NCBI RefSeq assembly: GCF_004365965.1
Contig: NZ_SOEB01000014.1
Coordinates: forward strand, 1-64,000
DNA from: Rhodovulum visakhapatnamense
Lineage (GTDB): Bacteria; Pseudomonadota; Alphaproteobacteria; Rhodobacterales; Rhodobacteraceae
Direction of reading: 5' to 3'
Length of the DNA: 64,000 nt
Position numbers and translations under genes: made by a program. A model generated the notes under the pieces. The model saw only the letters and a list, made by a program, of their open reading frames with translations. It made no database searches and was not told the DNA's origin. Position 1 is the stretch's first letter, and each line of letters opens with the position of its first letter. Positions 36,319 through 45,779 of this stretch are shown here, piece by piece.

Positions 36319-37467
36319 ATGGACCTGCCGGGGATATTTGTGCCCAGATTCGACCGATACTTACTGGCGCAGCTGACGGTCCTGTTCGGCTTTTTCGCGC
36401 TCGTGCTGGTCTCGGTCTACTGGGTCAACCGGGGCGTGTCGCTGTTCAACGAGATCATCGGGGACGGGCAGTCGGCCCTGGTGTTTCTGGAATTCGCGGC
36501 CCTCACCCTGCCGAACGTGATCCGGCTGGTGCTGCCGATCGCGGCCTTCGCGGCCACCGTCTATGTGGTCAACCGGCTGACCAACGAAAGCGAGATGGTG
36601 GTGATGCAGGCGCTTGGCTGCAGCCCCTGGCGTCTGGCGCGGCCGGTCGCGCTGTTCGGCTTGCTGGTGGCGGTCCCGATCTGCATCATGACCCATTTCC
36701 TGGTCCCCGCCAGCCGCGCCCAGCTCGACCTGCGCCAGGCCGAGATCTCGCGCGATTTCACCGCGCGGTTCCTGTCGGCGGGGCAGTTCCTGCACCCGGC
36801 CAGCGGCATTACCGTCTTCATCCGCGAAATCGCCCGGTCGGGCGAACTGAAACAGATCTATCTGTCGGACGCGACCGATCCTGCGACCCGGGTCACCTAT
36901 ACAGCGAACCGCGCGTTTCTGGTGCAAAGCGAGGATGGCCCCAAGCTGGTCATGGTCGACGGCATGGCCCAGTGGCTGCGCGAGGAAGACCGGCGGCTCT
37001 CGACCGCCACCTTCGACGATTTCGCCTATGACATCTCGGGCCTGATCGGCAGCGCCCGGATCCGCCGCCCGTCGCTGGACGAGATGTCGACCCGCGACCT
37101 GCTGTTTCCCAGCCCCGAACTGATCGAAGCCGCGGGCAAGCCGCGGGCGCTCTTTCTCTATGAGGGCCACGCCCGCACCGCCCAGGCCTTGCTGGCCGTG
37201 GCCGGTGCGCTGATCGGCTATGGGGCGCTCATGGCTGGCGGTTTCTCGCGCTTCGGGCTCGGCCGCCAGATCGGGCTGGCCATCGCCCTGCTGATCGCGG
37301 TCAACTTCCTCAGCAACTTGGCTGCGGGCGTGGCGCAAAGCGATGCGGCGCTCTGGCCCGTGACCTACGCCCCGCCGCTGATCGGGATCGCGCTGGGGCT
37401 GGGGCTGATCTGGCTGTCGGCGATGCGCCGCCGCCGTCCCCGTCCGGCCCGGGAGCGCGCCGCATGA
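36319..37467 (+). CDS. lptF: LPS export ABC transporter permease LptF
   Basis: LptF is one of two permease subunits that, with LptB, drive lipopolysaccharide out of the inner membrane. The protein has six helices split by a large periplasmic domain and contains NRLTNESEMVVMQALGCSPWRL, the conserved cytoplasmic coupling segment. ATG 36319 has no ribosome site. GTG 36340 (MPRFDRYLLAQLTVLFGFF) has GGGGA upstream and gives a more family-like start, so the true protein may be seven residues shorter than the 382 given. The stop overlaps lptG (ATGA). Confidence 0.95.
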   Translation: MDLPGIFVPRFDRYLLAQLTVLFGFFALVLVSVYWVNRGVSLFNEIIGDGQSALVFLEFAALTLPNVIRLVLPIAAFAATVYVVNRLTNESEMVVMQALGCSPWRLARPVALFGLLVAVPICIMTHFLVPASRAQLDLRQAEISRDFTARFLSAGQFLHPASGITVFIREIARSGELKQIYLSDATDPATRVTYTANRAFLVQSEDGPKLVMVDGMAQWLREEDRRLSTATFDDFAYDISGLIGSARIRRPSLDEMSTRDLLFPSPELIEAAGKPRALFLYEGHARTAQALLAVAGALIGYGALMAGGFSRFGLGRQIGLAIALLIAVNFLSNLAAGVAQSDAALWPVTYAPPLIGIALGLGLIWLSAMRRRRPRPARERAA

Positions 37468-38564
37468 CCCTGCATTTCTACATCGCCCGCAAGTTCACGC
37501 TCTATCTGCTGGCCATACTGGGTATCTTCGGCGCCATCATGGTGCTGATCGACATGGTCGAGGAGCTGCGCGACTTCGACACCGGAACCCTGGGCATCGG
37601 CGGCGCGCTGCATCTGTCCCTTCTGAAGGTGCCGGGCGATCTTTACACGATCCTGCCGCTGATCGCGGTGATGGCGACGGTCGCGCTGTTTCTGGCGCTG
37701 GCACGCAGCTCGGAACTGGTCGTCGCGCGTGCCTCGGGGCGCTCGGCGCTGCGCAGCCTGACCGCGCCGGTCGTGGTGGCGCTTGTCTATGGCGTCATCG
37801 CGGTCGCGATCTTCAACCCGATCATCGCCGCCACCTCGCGCCAGTATGACTCGGTCTCTTCGCGCCACAAGGGGCGCGAGGCCAGCGTGCTGTCGGTCAG
37901 CTCGGAAGGGCTCTGGCTCCGGCAGGGCTCGCTTTCGGGCCAGACCGTGATCCGCGCCGCGCGCGCCGATGCCCAGGCCACCCGGTTCTACGACGTGACC
38001 TTCCTGTCGCTCGATGCCAAGGGCGCCCCGGTCTGGCGGATCGAGGCCGCCGAGGCCCGGCTGCGGCCCCAGGGCTGGGACATCCGCGACGCCAAGCGCT
38101 GGGGCTTCGGCCCCGAGATCGACAATCCCGAAGCCCGGGCGGCGGTCTCGCCGCAGCTGGTGCTGCCCTCCGACCTGACGCTCGAGAACATCCGCGACAG
38201 CTTTGCCCGCCCCGCCGCCGTCGCGATCTGGGATCTGCCCGCCTTCATCGCGGGGCTCGACCGGGCGGGCTTTTCCGCCCTGCCCCAGCGGGTCTGGTTC
38301 CAGATGGAACTGGCCATGCCGCTGGTGATGGCGGCCATGGTCCTGCTGGGCGCGGCCTTCACCATGCGCCATGTCCGCTTCGGCCGCACCGGCATGATGG
38401 CGATGCTGGCGCTGGGGCTTGGACTGGGGCTGTTCTTCCTGCGCAACTTCGCGCAGGTATTGGGAGAGAACGGCCAGATTCCCGTGGCGCTCGCGGCCTG
38501 GAGCCCGCCGCTGGCGGGGATCTTGCTGTCGCTCGGACTGCTGCTGCATCTGGAGGACGGCTGA
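37464..38564 (+). CDS. lptG: LPS export ABC transporter permease LptG
   Basis: This 366-residue partner of LptF has the same layout: helices at both ends and a periplasmic domain in the middle. It begins MTLHFYIARKFTLYLLAIL. The coupling segment is LARSSELVVARASGRSALR, matching LptG proteins. The C-terminal helices end LLSLGLLLHLEDG. It overlaps lptF (ATGA) and lptD (one base, TGATG), so the three genes are translationally coupled. Confidence 0.95.
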   Translation: MTLHFYIARKFTLYLLAILGIFGAIMVLIDMVEELRDFDTGTLGIGGALHLSLLKVPGDLYTILPLIAVMATVALFLALARSSELVVARASGRSALRSLTAPVVVALVYGVIAVAIFNPIIAATSRQYDSVSSRHKGREASVLSVSSEGLWLRQGSLSGQTVIRAARADAQATRFYDVTFLSLDAKGAPVWRIEAAEARLRPQGWDIRDAKRWGFGPEIDNPEARAAVSPQLVLPSDLTLENIRDSFARPAAVAIWDLPAFIAGLDRAGFSALPQRVWFQMELAMPLVMAAMVLLGAAFTMRHVRFGRTGMMAMLALGLGLGLFFLRNFAQVLGENGQIPVALAAWSPPLAGILLSLGLLLHLEDG

Positions 38565-40732
38565 TGCGGGCCCTTCTTGCCTTCGCCCTGACCACCGCCC
38601 TGACGACGGGCGCAGCCACGCTGCCCGGCCGGCTTTTCGCCGAAGAGACCGCGCGCCCGGCCGCGACCCTGGTCGCCGACCGGATCTCGGTCGGCGATCT
38701 GCGCGAGCTGGTGGCCGAGGGCAATGTCGAGGTCTTCTATGGCAAGACCCGGCTCGAGGCCGCGCGGATCGTCTATGACCGCGACGGCGAGACCCTGGCC
38801 ATCGAGGGGCCGATCACCCTGACCTCGGGGCCCGACACCGTCTTTCTGGCCGACAGCGCAGAGCTTTCGGCCGACATGACCGAAGGCATCCTGCGCTCGG
38901 CCCGGATGGTGCTGGACCAGCAGCTGCAGATCGCGGCGGCCGATATCCAGCGGGTGGCGGGGCGCTACAACCGGCTGGGCGAAACCGTCGCCTCGACCTG
39001 CAAGGTCTGCGTGAACGGCGAGGTGCCGCTCTGGCAGATCCGGGCCAGCCGCATCATCCATGACGAACAGGAAGGCCAGATCTATTTCGACCATGCCCGG
39101 CTCGAGGTCGCGGGCGTGCCGGTCTTCTATCTGCCGCATCTGCGTGTGCCCGACCCCTCGCGCAAGCGCGCGACCGGCTTCCTGACCCCCTCGACCCGGA
39201 TCACCGACCAGCTCGGTACCGGCATCAAGATCCCCTATTTCATCGAACTCGGCCCCTCGCAGGACCTGACGCTGACCCCCTATCTCTCGGGCAGCCAGAC
39301 GCGCACCCTGGAACTGCGCTACCGCCGCGCCTTCACCCGGGGCGAGATCGAGCTGAACGGCGCCATCTCGCGCGACGACATCCTCGAGGGCGAGACCCGG
39401 CATTACCTCTTTGCCGAAGGCCGTTTCGATCTGCCCCGGGACCTCAAGCTCGACTTCGACATCGAGACCGTCTCAGACCGCGCCTATCTGCTGGATTACG
39501 GCTATTCCGAACAGGACCGGCTGGAAAGCTCGGTCGAGATCAGCCGCGCCCGCCGCGACGAGCTGATCCGGGCCGAGATCGGCTATCTCGAATCCCTGCG
39601 CGATTCCGAAAGCAATGCCACGATCCCCTCGATCGTGGGCGAGGCCGAGTATGTGCGCCGGTTCGAACCCGCAATGCTGGGCGGCCTGGCCCGGCTCGAA
39701 TTTTCGGCGGACATGCTGCACCGACGGTCGACCGAAGAGACCGACGGGCCGGATTTCGATGCCTATGGCGACGGCATGGATCTGGGCCGCGTGACCATCG
39801 GGGCCGACTGGCGCCGCGACTGGACGCTTCGGAACGGGATGGTTCTGGCCACGCTGGGCGCGGTCACGCTCGACCATTACGAAATCGGGGACGACGACAC
39901 CTATGGCGGCAGCCAGAACCGGCTGACCCCCGGCGCGGCGGTCGAGCTGCGCTGGCCGATGGTCAAAAGCGCGGCCGATGGCAGCTCGCAGATCCTCGAA
40001 CCCGTGGTCCAGCTGGCCTGGAGCCGCGACGACGACAGCGACATCCCGAACGAGGACGGCGTGCTGGTCGAATTCGACGAGGGCAACCTCTTCTCGATGT
40101 CGCGCTTTTCCGGCGATGACGCCCGCGAAACCGGGCTGCGCGCCAATTTCGGTCTGGGCTGGACCCGCTATGCCCCCAGCGGATGGGCGCTTGGCCTGAC
40201 CGTCGGGCGGATCTGGCGCTTCGAGGATGACGACCAGTTCGCCAGCGGCTCGGGGCTCGAGGGCGACATGTCGGACTGGCTGACAGCGATCAAGCTCGAT
40301 TTCGGCACGGCGGTCAGCCTGACCAACCGCGCCGTTTTCGACGACTCGTTCGACTTCACCAAGAACGATCTCAGGATCGACTGGGAAAAGGACGGGATCG
40401 ACATCGGGTCGAGCCTGCTCTGGGTCGAGGCCAACCCGTCGGAAGAGCGGCTTGACGACCGGTCGGAATGGCTGGTCGACGCCGCCTACGACTTTCACCG
40501 CAACTGGACCGGCAAGGCCAACTGGCGCTACGATTTCGTCGCCGACGAGGCCGCCAAGGCCGGGCTGGGGCTCGAATACAGCAATGAGTGCGTGAGCGTG
40601 GATCTTTCCCTCTCGCGCCGCTTCACCTCGTCCACTAATGTGAACCCGTCCACCGATTTCGATCTGACGGTCTCTCTGGCCGGGTTCGGATCGCGGGGAA
40701 AGAGCGGCGGCGCACGGCGGTGCATGCGCTGA
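38564..40732 (+). CDS. lptD: LPS assembly outer-membrane barrel LptD
   Basis: This 722-residue protein inserts LPS into the outer leaflet. It has a signal peptide (MRALLAFALTTALTTGAATL), a jellyroll OstA-type domain (VADRISVGDLRELVAEGNVEVFY) and a large beta barrel. The cysteines, a CKVC pair early and two near the C-terminus (NECVSV and RRCMR), fit the disulfide pattern that LptD needs for folding. The chaperone gene surA starts 28 bases downstream, so the operon groups the barrel with one of its chaperones. Confidence 0.95.
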   Translation: MRALLAFALTTALTTGAATLPGRLFAEETARPAATLVADRISVGDLRELVAEGNVEVFYGKTRLEAARIVYDRDGETLAIEGPITLTSGPDTVFLADSAELSADMTEGILRSARMVLDQQLQIAAADIQRVAGRYNRLGETVASTCKVCVNGEVPLWQIRASRIIHDEQEGQIYFDHARLEVAGVPVFYLPHLRVPDPSRKRATGFLTPSTRITDQLGTGIKIPYFIELGPSQDLTLTPYLSGSQTRTLELRYRRAFTRGEIELNGAISRDDILEGETRHYLFAEGRFDLPRDLKLDFDIETVSDRAYLLDYGYSEQDRLESSVEISRARRDELIRAEIGYLESLRDSESNATIPSIVGEAEYVRRFEPAMLGGLARLEFSADMLHRRSTEETDGPDFDAYGDGMDLGRVTIGADWRRDWTLRNGMVLATLGAVTLDHYEIGDDDTYGGSQNRLTPGAAVELRWPMVKSAADGSSQILEPVVQLAWSRDDDSDIPNEDGVLVEFDEGNLFSMSRFSGDDARETGLRANFGLGWTRYAPSGWALGLTVGRIWRFEDDDQFASGSGLEGDMSDWLTAIKLDFGTAVSLTNRAVFDDSFDFTKNDLRIDWEKDGIDIGSSLLWVEANPSEERLDDRSEWLVDAAYDFHRNWTGKANWRYDFVADEAAKAGLGLEYSNECVSVDLSLSRRFTSSTNVNPSTDFDLTVSLAGFGSRGKSGGARRCMR

Positions 40733-40760
40733 TGAGGCAGACGAAGAACGGAGGACAGGC

Positions 40761-41996
40761 ATGATCGGACGCGTTGGCCTTGCGGCTGCGGCCGTGGCAA
40801 TTCTGGTGCTGAGCGGTGCCGATGGCAGCATGGCGCAGCAGGGAGGCCCCTTCGCCCCGCGGCTGTTCGTCAACGACAAGGCGATCACCAATTACGAGAT
40901 GGATCAGCGGATCCAGTTCCTGCGGCTGCTCGGCAATCCGCCCGATATCGAGAAGGTCGCGCTGGATGGCCTGATCGACGACCGGCTGCGACTGGACGAG
41001 GCCGAACGGCTGGGGATCACGGTCAGCGACGAACAGCTGAAGGAAGGCATGGAAGAATTCGCCGCGCGCGGGGATCTCGATGTCGACCAGTTCGTGGTGT
41101 TGATCGGCCAGGCCGGCGTGTCCGAGGAGAGCTTCCGCGATTTCGTCAAGTCCGGGCTGGCCTGGCGCGAGGTCGTGCGCGCGAAATACGGGCCGCGGAC
41201 CCAGGTCACCGATGCCGAGATCGACCGCGCGGTGCAATCGGCCGCCGGGGGCGGCCCGGCGGCGACAGCCGGAACCCAGGTGCTGCTGTCGGAAATCGTG
41301 CTGCGGGCCGACACGCCCGATTACCGGCGCGATGCACTGGCGCTGGCGCGCCAGCTGACCGGATCCATCGACAGCGCCGATGCCTTCGCCGCCGCGGCGC
41401 GCAAGTATTCGGTGTCGCGCTCGCGCGATCAGGGCGGGCGCATGGGCTGGATGCCGCTCTCGAAGCTGCCGCCCTCGGTCGCCGGTCAGGTGCTGGCGCT
41501 GGGGCCGGGCAAGGTGTCGGAACCGATCGAGATGGACAATGCCATCGTTCTTTTCCAGCTGCGCTCGATCCGCGAGGACCGGGCCGAGGGGCCGAAGACC
41601 GCCGCTGTCGATTATGCCAAGTTCATCATCCCCGGCGGCACGCTGGCCCAGGCGATGAAGGTGCGGATGCGGGCCGATACCTGCGACGATCTGTACGGCG
41701 TGGCGCGCGGCCTGCCGCCCGAGCGGCTGGTGCGCGAAACCCGCCAGGTGGCCGATCTGCCCCCGGACGTGGCGCAGGAACTGGCCAAGCTCGACGATAA
41801 CGAGGTGTCCTATGCGCTGGGCAATGCCCGGGCCGCGGTGGTGCTGATGCTTTGCGGCCGCACGCCCGATCTGGGCGAGGACGGCGCGATCGACCGCGAG
41901 GCGGTGCGACGGCAGCTGTTCGGCCAGCGGCTGGCCGGCTATGCCGACAGCTATCTTGCCGAGCTGAAGGCCGACGCCATCATCCGCGAGCCATGA
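40761..41996 (+). CDS. surA: Periplasmic chaperone/peptidyl-prolyl isomerase SurA
   Basis: This 411-residue protein has a signal peptide (GLAAAAVAILVLSGADGSMAQQ) and a SurA N-terminal domain (LFVNDKAITNYEMDQRIQFLR). One parvulin domain (ARKYSVSRSRDQGGRMGWMPLSKLP) and a C-terminal chaperone part follow. SurA escorts outer-membrane proteins, notably LptD, to the BAM complex. It follows lptD by 28 bases, with GGAGGA before the ATG, and overlaps pdxA by ATGA. Confidence 0.94.
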   Translation: MIGRVGLAAAAVAILVLSGADGSMAQQGGPFAPRLFVNDKAITNYEMDQRIQFLRLLGNPPDIEKVALDGLIDDRLRLDEAERLGITVSDEQLKEGMEEFAARGDLDVDQFVVLIGQAGVSEESFRDFVKSGLAWREVVRAKYGPRTQVTDAEIDRAVQSAAGGGPAATAGTQVLLSEIVLRADTPDYRRDALALARQLTGSIDSADAFAAAARKYSVSRSRDQGGRMGWMPLSKLPPSVAGQVLALGPGKVSEPIEMDNAIVLFQLRSIREDRAEGPKTAAVDYAKFIIPGGTLAQAMKVRMRADTCDDLYGVARGLPPERLVRETRQVADLPPDVAQELAKLDDNEVSYALGNARAAVVLMLCGRTPDLGEDGAIDREAVRRQLFGQRLAGYADSYLAELKADAIIREP

Positions 41997-42976
41997 CCGG
42001 CCTGCCCATCGCGCTGAGCTGCGGCGAGCCGGCCGGGATCGGCCCCGAGATCGCGGCCCGCGCCTGGCAGAGCCTTGGCGCGCGCCTGCCCTTCTTCTGG
42101 ATCGGCGACCCCCGGCACCTGCCCGAGGGCACCCCCCATGCAGAGATCCACGCGCCCGCCGAGGCGATGCATGTGGCCGCGACCGCGCTGCCGGTGCTGC
42201 GCCTGCCCTTCCCGGCCCCGGCCGTTCCCGGCCGTCCGGACCCCGCCAATGCTGCGGGCGTGATCGAGGCCATCGCCCGCGGCGTCGCGCTGGTGCAGGA
42301 GGGGAAGGCCGCGGCGCTGTGTACCGCGCCGATCCACAAGAAGGCTTTGCAGGACGGGGCAGGTTTTCCGCATCCCGGCCATACCGAGTTTCTGGCCCAT
42401 CTGGCCGGGGTCGATCGGGTGGTGATGATGCTGGCGGCCCCCGCCCTGAAGGTGGTGCCGGTGACGATCCATATTCCGCTGGCCGAGGTGCCGCAGGCGC
42501 TGACCGCCGAACTGCTGGAGAATAGCCTCAGGGTCACCGAGGCCGCGCTGATCCGGGATTTCGGGATCGACAGCCCGCGTCTGGCGGTCGCAGGCCTCAA
42601 CCCCCATGCCGGCGAGGGCGGGGCAATGGGCGGCGAGGAACTTGCGCTGATCGGCCCGGTGCTGGACCGGCTTCGGGCCGAGGGGATGCGGATTGCGGGG
42701 CCGCTTTCGGCCGACACGATGTTTCACCCGCAGGCGCGGGCGCGCTATGACGTGGCGGTGGCGATGTATCACGATCAGGCGCTGATCCCGATCAAGACGC
42801 TGGATTTCGCGGGCGGCGTGAACGTGACGCTGGGCCTGCCCTTCATCCGCACCTCGCCCGATCACGGCACCGCCTTCGACATCGCGGGCAGCGGTCAGGC
42901 CGATCCGTCGAGCCTGATCGCCGCGCTGAAACTGGCGCGCGAGATGGCGCTGGCGCGCGCGGCGGGACGGCGCTAG
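41993..42976 (+). CDS. pdxA: 4-hydroxythreonine-4-phosphate dehydrogenase
   Basis: This 327-residue enzyme of pyridoxal phosphate synthesis (DXP-dependent route) oxidises 4-phosphohydroxythreonine. Metal-binding histidines lie in [23 protein letters not shown] and [14 protein letters not shown]. The start [10 protein letters not shown] matches the family. It overlaps surA by ATGA and precedes rsmA, the widely conserved surA-pdxA-rsmA order of proteobacteria. Confidence 0.96.
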   Translation: MTGLPIALSCGEPAGIGPEIAARAWQSLGARLPFFWIGDPRHLPEGTPHAEIHAPAEAMHVAATALPVLRLPFPAPAVPGRPDPANAAGVIEAIARGVALVQEGKAAALCTAPIHKKALQDGAGFPHPGHTEFLAHLAGVDRVVMMLAAPALKVVPVTIHIPLAEVPQALTAELLENSLRVTEAALIRDFGIDSPRLAVAGLNPHAGEGGAMGGEELALIGPVLDRLRAEGMRIAGPLSADTMFHPQARARYDVAVAMYHDQALIPIKTLDFAGGVNVTLGLPFIRTSPDHGTAFDIAGSGQADPSSLIAALKLAREMALARAAGRR

Positions 42977-42991
42977 GCCATGTGGCCCGCG

Positions 42992-43046
42992 CCGGGGGTG
43001 TGCCACCCCCGGACCCCCGGCGGGTATTTTCGCCAAGAAGAAGAAA
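42992..43046. repeat. REP-like hairpin element between pdxA and rsmA
   Basis: CCGGGGGTG (42992-43000) pairs perfectly with CACCCCCGG (43004-43012) around a 3-base loop. CCCCCGGCGGGTATTTTCGCC and an AAGAAGAAG tract follow. I recall near-identical phrases scattered between genes of Rhodobacteraceae genomes, which would make this a dispersed extragenic repeat. Only one clear copy is in the window, so repetition is not shown here. It may also attenuate rsmA. Confidence 0.5.
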
Positions 43047-43056
43047 GGGCGCTGGC

Positions 43057-43905
43057 ATGAGCACGATCGACGGGTTGCCGCCGCTGCGCGAGGTGATCGC
43101 AGCGCATGGGCTGTCGGCGAAAAAGGCGCTGGGACAGAACTTTCTGCTGGATCTGAACCTGACGGCGAAGATCGCGCGGGTGGCGGGCGATCTTGCCGGG
43201 GCCGACGTGCTGGAGGTGGGTCCCGGCCCCGGCGGGCTGACCCGGGGGCTGTTGGCGGAAGGAGCGCGACGCGTGCTGGCGGTCGAGAAGGACACCCGCT
43301 GTCTGGCCGCGCTGGCCGAGATCGCGGCGGCCTATCCGGGGCGGCTCGAGGTGGTGAATGGCGATGCGCTGGCGCTCGATCCGCTGGCGCATCTGACGCC
43401 CCCGGTGAAGATCGTGGCAAACCTGCCCTATAATGTCGGCACCGAGCTTCTGGTGCGCTGGCTGACGCCCGCCACCTGGCCGCCGGTCTGGTCGAGCCTG
43501 ACGCTGATGTTCCAGAAGGAGGTGGCCGAGCGGATCGTGGCCGAGCCGGGCAGCAAGGCCTATGGGCGGCTCGCGATCCTGGCGCAATGGCGCACGGATG
43601 TACGGATCGCCCTGAAGCTGCCGCCCGAGGCCTTCACGCCGCCGCCCAAGGTGGCCTCGGCCGTGGTGCATCTGACCGCCCTGCCCGCGCCCCGCTTCGA
43701 GGCGGATCCGGCGGTGCTGGAACGGGTGGTGGCGGCGGCCTTCGGGCAACGCCGGAAGATGCTGAGGGCCAGTCTCAAGGGGCTCGCGCCCGGGATCGAG
43801 GATCTGTTGCACTCCGTCGGGATCGCGCCCACCGACCGTGCCGAGCAACTGCCGCTGGAGGCGTTCTGTGCCCTGGCGCGGGCCGTGGCCGGCGCGCGCG
43901 GCTGA
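43057..43905 (+). CDS. rsmA: 16S rRNA dimethyladenosine transferase
   Basis: This 282-residue RsmA/KsgA protein methylates two adjacent adenines near the 3' end of 16S rRNA during 30S maturation. Motifs are [30 protein letters not shown] (AdoMet site) and [13 protein letters not shown] (the catalytic NLPY). I chose ATG 43057 because AAAGG precedes it and [14 protein letters not shown] is a normal start; the frame upstream is the REP-like element. Confidence 0.96.
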   Translation: MSTIDGLPPLREVIAAHGLSAKKALGQNFLLDLNLTAKIARVAGDLAGADVLEVGPGPGGLTRGLLAEGARRVLAVEKDTRCLAALAEIAAAYPGRLEVVNGDALALDPLAHLTPPVKIVANLPYNVGTELLVRWLTPATWPPVWSSLTLMFQKEVAERIVAEPGSKAYGRLAILAQWRTDVRIALKLPPEAFTPPPKVASAVVHLTALPAPRFEADPAVLERVVAAAFGQRRKMLRASLKGLAPGIEDLLHSVGIAPTDRAEQLPLEAFCALARAVAGARG

Positions 43906-43945
43906 CGCGGCCACCGGACCGCCGAGGAAGTACCGGACATGAAAA

Positions 43946-43966
43946 CGGCGGCGCATGGCGCCGCCG
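43946..43966. terminator. Hairpin between convergent rsmA and the DUF4167 gene
   Basis: CGGCGGCGC (43946-43954) and GCGCCGCCG (43958-43966) form a perfect 9-base stem around a 3-base loop. An A tract on its left gives a T run on the minus strand, so it should terminate the DUF4167 transcript. Confidence 0.75.
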
Positions 43967-43999
43967 GTCATTCGCAAGATCAGCCGAAGCTTGCGCCGA

Positions 44000-44695
44000 T
44001 CACTCGGCCGCGGGGGCCTCGCGCTGCGGGTTGGCGGAGGATTGGCCGTCATTCGCAGCCGTGCCGCCGCGCCGTTTCCCGGTGCCGGATTTGGGGGCGT
44101 CGGGCTGGTCGTCGCCCTGACCCGAGTCGCCCTGACCCGAGTCGCCTTGAGCCGACTCGCCGCGCTCTGCGGCGCCTCCGGCTTCGTCACCCCGCGGCTT
44201 GACTGCGCGGGGTTTGCGCGGGCGGCGCGGCTTCGGGGCGGGCTTTTCCTCGGGGGTCTCGACCAAGGTGCTTTCCTGACCGTCGTCATCCCCGACGATG
44301 TCGATCACGTCGGTGCCGCTGTCCGACGCCACCTTCGGCGCGGGCGCGAACTCTTCGGGCTCGTCATTGCCCTGAGAGGCTTCCTGCATGTCGTCGCGGT
44401 CGCGCGGACGCGGTTGCTGGGCATCCTGCTGTTCCCGGCGGGCGTCCTGCTCGCGCTGGGCCTCGCCAAGCAGCCGCGCGTAATGCTCGGCATGCTGCTG
44501 AAAGTTCTCGGCAGCGACCCGGTCGTTCCCCAGATGGGCGTCCCGCGCCAACTGGTTATACTTGTCGATGATCTGCTGCGGCGTGCCGCGCACCTTCCCC
44601 TCGGGACCCGAACTGTCGAAGACCCGATTGACGATATTGCCGATCGAGCGCGACCGGTTCGACTTGGAGCGCGAACGTGACTTGGACGGTCTCAT
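44000..44695 (-). CDS. DUF4167 domain protein with disordered repeat tail
   Basis: This 231-residue protein begins with a basic segment (MRPSKSRSRSKSNRSRSIG). The DUF4167 core follows (NIVNRVFDSSGPEGKVRGTPQQIIDKYNQLARDA), then a long acidic, Pro/Gln-rich disordered tail. In the tail a 15-base DNA unit repeated three times encodes QGDSG copies. The family is almost confined to alphaproteobacteria and has no settled function; the basic N-terminus suggests RNA binding. It lies downstream of prfA-prmC on the same strand. Confidence 0.9.
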   Translation of the reverse strand: MRPSKSRSRSKSNRSRSIGNIVNRVFDSSGPEGKVRGTPQQIIDKYNQLARDAHLGNDRVAAENFQQHAEHYARLLGEAQREQDARREQQDAQQPRPRDRDDMQEASQGNDEPEEFAPAPKVASDSGTDVIDIVGDDDGQESTLVETPEEKPAPKPRRPRKPRAVKPRGDEAGGAAERGESAQGDSGQGDSGQGDDQPDAPKSGTGKRRGGTAANDGQSSANPQREAPAAE

Positions 44696-44933
44696 GCGTG
44701 TTCTTGTTTCCAGCCTAGTGGTGGTGTCTTGGGACAGGGCCGCGCGTCGAAATGCGCGGGTCCAAAACGAGCCCCTGTCGACCCTTTTTTGGCTTGTCTT
44801 GCGCGAGGGGCGCCTACCCGGCACCCGGCCAACGCTGCGTGCAGTAAACACGGGCCACAGACGCTGGCAAGAGGTAAATACACCAATTGCGGCCATTTGG
44901 CGAGGGCCACGCGCGGCACGCAACGTTTTGACG

Positions 44934-45779
44934 TTACGTCCCCGGCGCCGCGACGCGTGCCTCGACAACCCGGTCTCTATCATCGAGATCGGGCCGGATC
45001 GCGACGGTTTCAAGGCCGGCCCCGGCAAAGATCGCGGAAACCGCGCGGGCCTGGGTCGGGCCGATCTCGACCAGAAGCCGTCCGCCCGGGGTCAGACGGG
45101 CGGGGGCTGCGCGGGCGATGGCGCGGTAGGCCGACAGCCCGTCGCCGCCATCGGTCAGGGCGCCGCGCGGCTCGAAGGCCAGATCGGGGGCAAGGCCCGG
45201 CATCTCGGCCTCGGCGATATAGGGCGGATTCGAGACGACAAGATCGAACCGCCCCTCGACCGCCGCGTCCCAATCCGACAGCACGAAGCGCGCGCCGTCG
45301 CATCCCAGCCGGTCCGCGTTCTCGCGCGCCACGGCCAGCGCCGGGGCCGAGATGTCGGTGCCGGTCCCGGCTGTGCCGGGCCGGTCCAGCAGCAGTGTCA
45401 GAAGGATGCAGCCCGACCCGGTGCCAAGGTCCAACACATTGGAAAACGGGGCGGAAAGGGCGGCCTCGATCAGCGTCTCGGTTTCCGGCCGGGGGTCCAG
45501 CACATCGCGGCTGACGCGGAAATCGCGCCCCCAGAAGCCGCGCAGGCCGACGATATGCGACACCGGCTCGCGGGCGGCGCGGCGGTCGAGCGCGGCGGCA
45601 AGACGGGCCTCCGCCGCCGGCGACACGGGCTCGGGCAGAACCAGAGTCAGCCGCCCGGGCGCGATTTCCAGCGCATGGGCCAGAAGGCGCCGGGCGTCGC
45701 GCTGCGGATCGGGGATACCGGCCGCGCGCAGCCGCGCCACGGCGCCCGCCAACAGGACCGACCCGGTGGGCGCGGTCAT
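44934..45779 (-). CDS. prmC: Release factor glutamine methyltransferase
   Basis: This 281-residue PrmC/HemK protein methylates the glutamine of the GGQ motif in release factors. The AdoMet motif is [16 protein letters not shown], and the catalytic NPPY lies in [14 protein letters not shown]. It directly follows prfA, whose product is its substrate; the two overlap by 4 bases (ATGA). Confidence 0.95.
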   Translation of the reverse strand: MTAPTGSVLLAGAVARLRAAGIPDPQRDARRLLAHALEIAPGRLTLVLPEPVSPAAEARLAAALDRRAAREPVSHIVGLRGFWGRDFRVSRDVLDPRPETETLIEAALSAPFSNVLDLGTGSGCILLTLLLDRPGTAGTGTDISAPALAVARENADRLGCDGARFVLSDWDAAVEGRFDLVVSNPPYIAEAEMPGLAPDLAFEPRGALTDGGDGLSAYRAIARAAPARLTPGGRLLVEIGPTQARAVSAIFAGAGLETVAIRPDLDDRDRVVEARVAAPGT

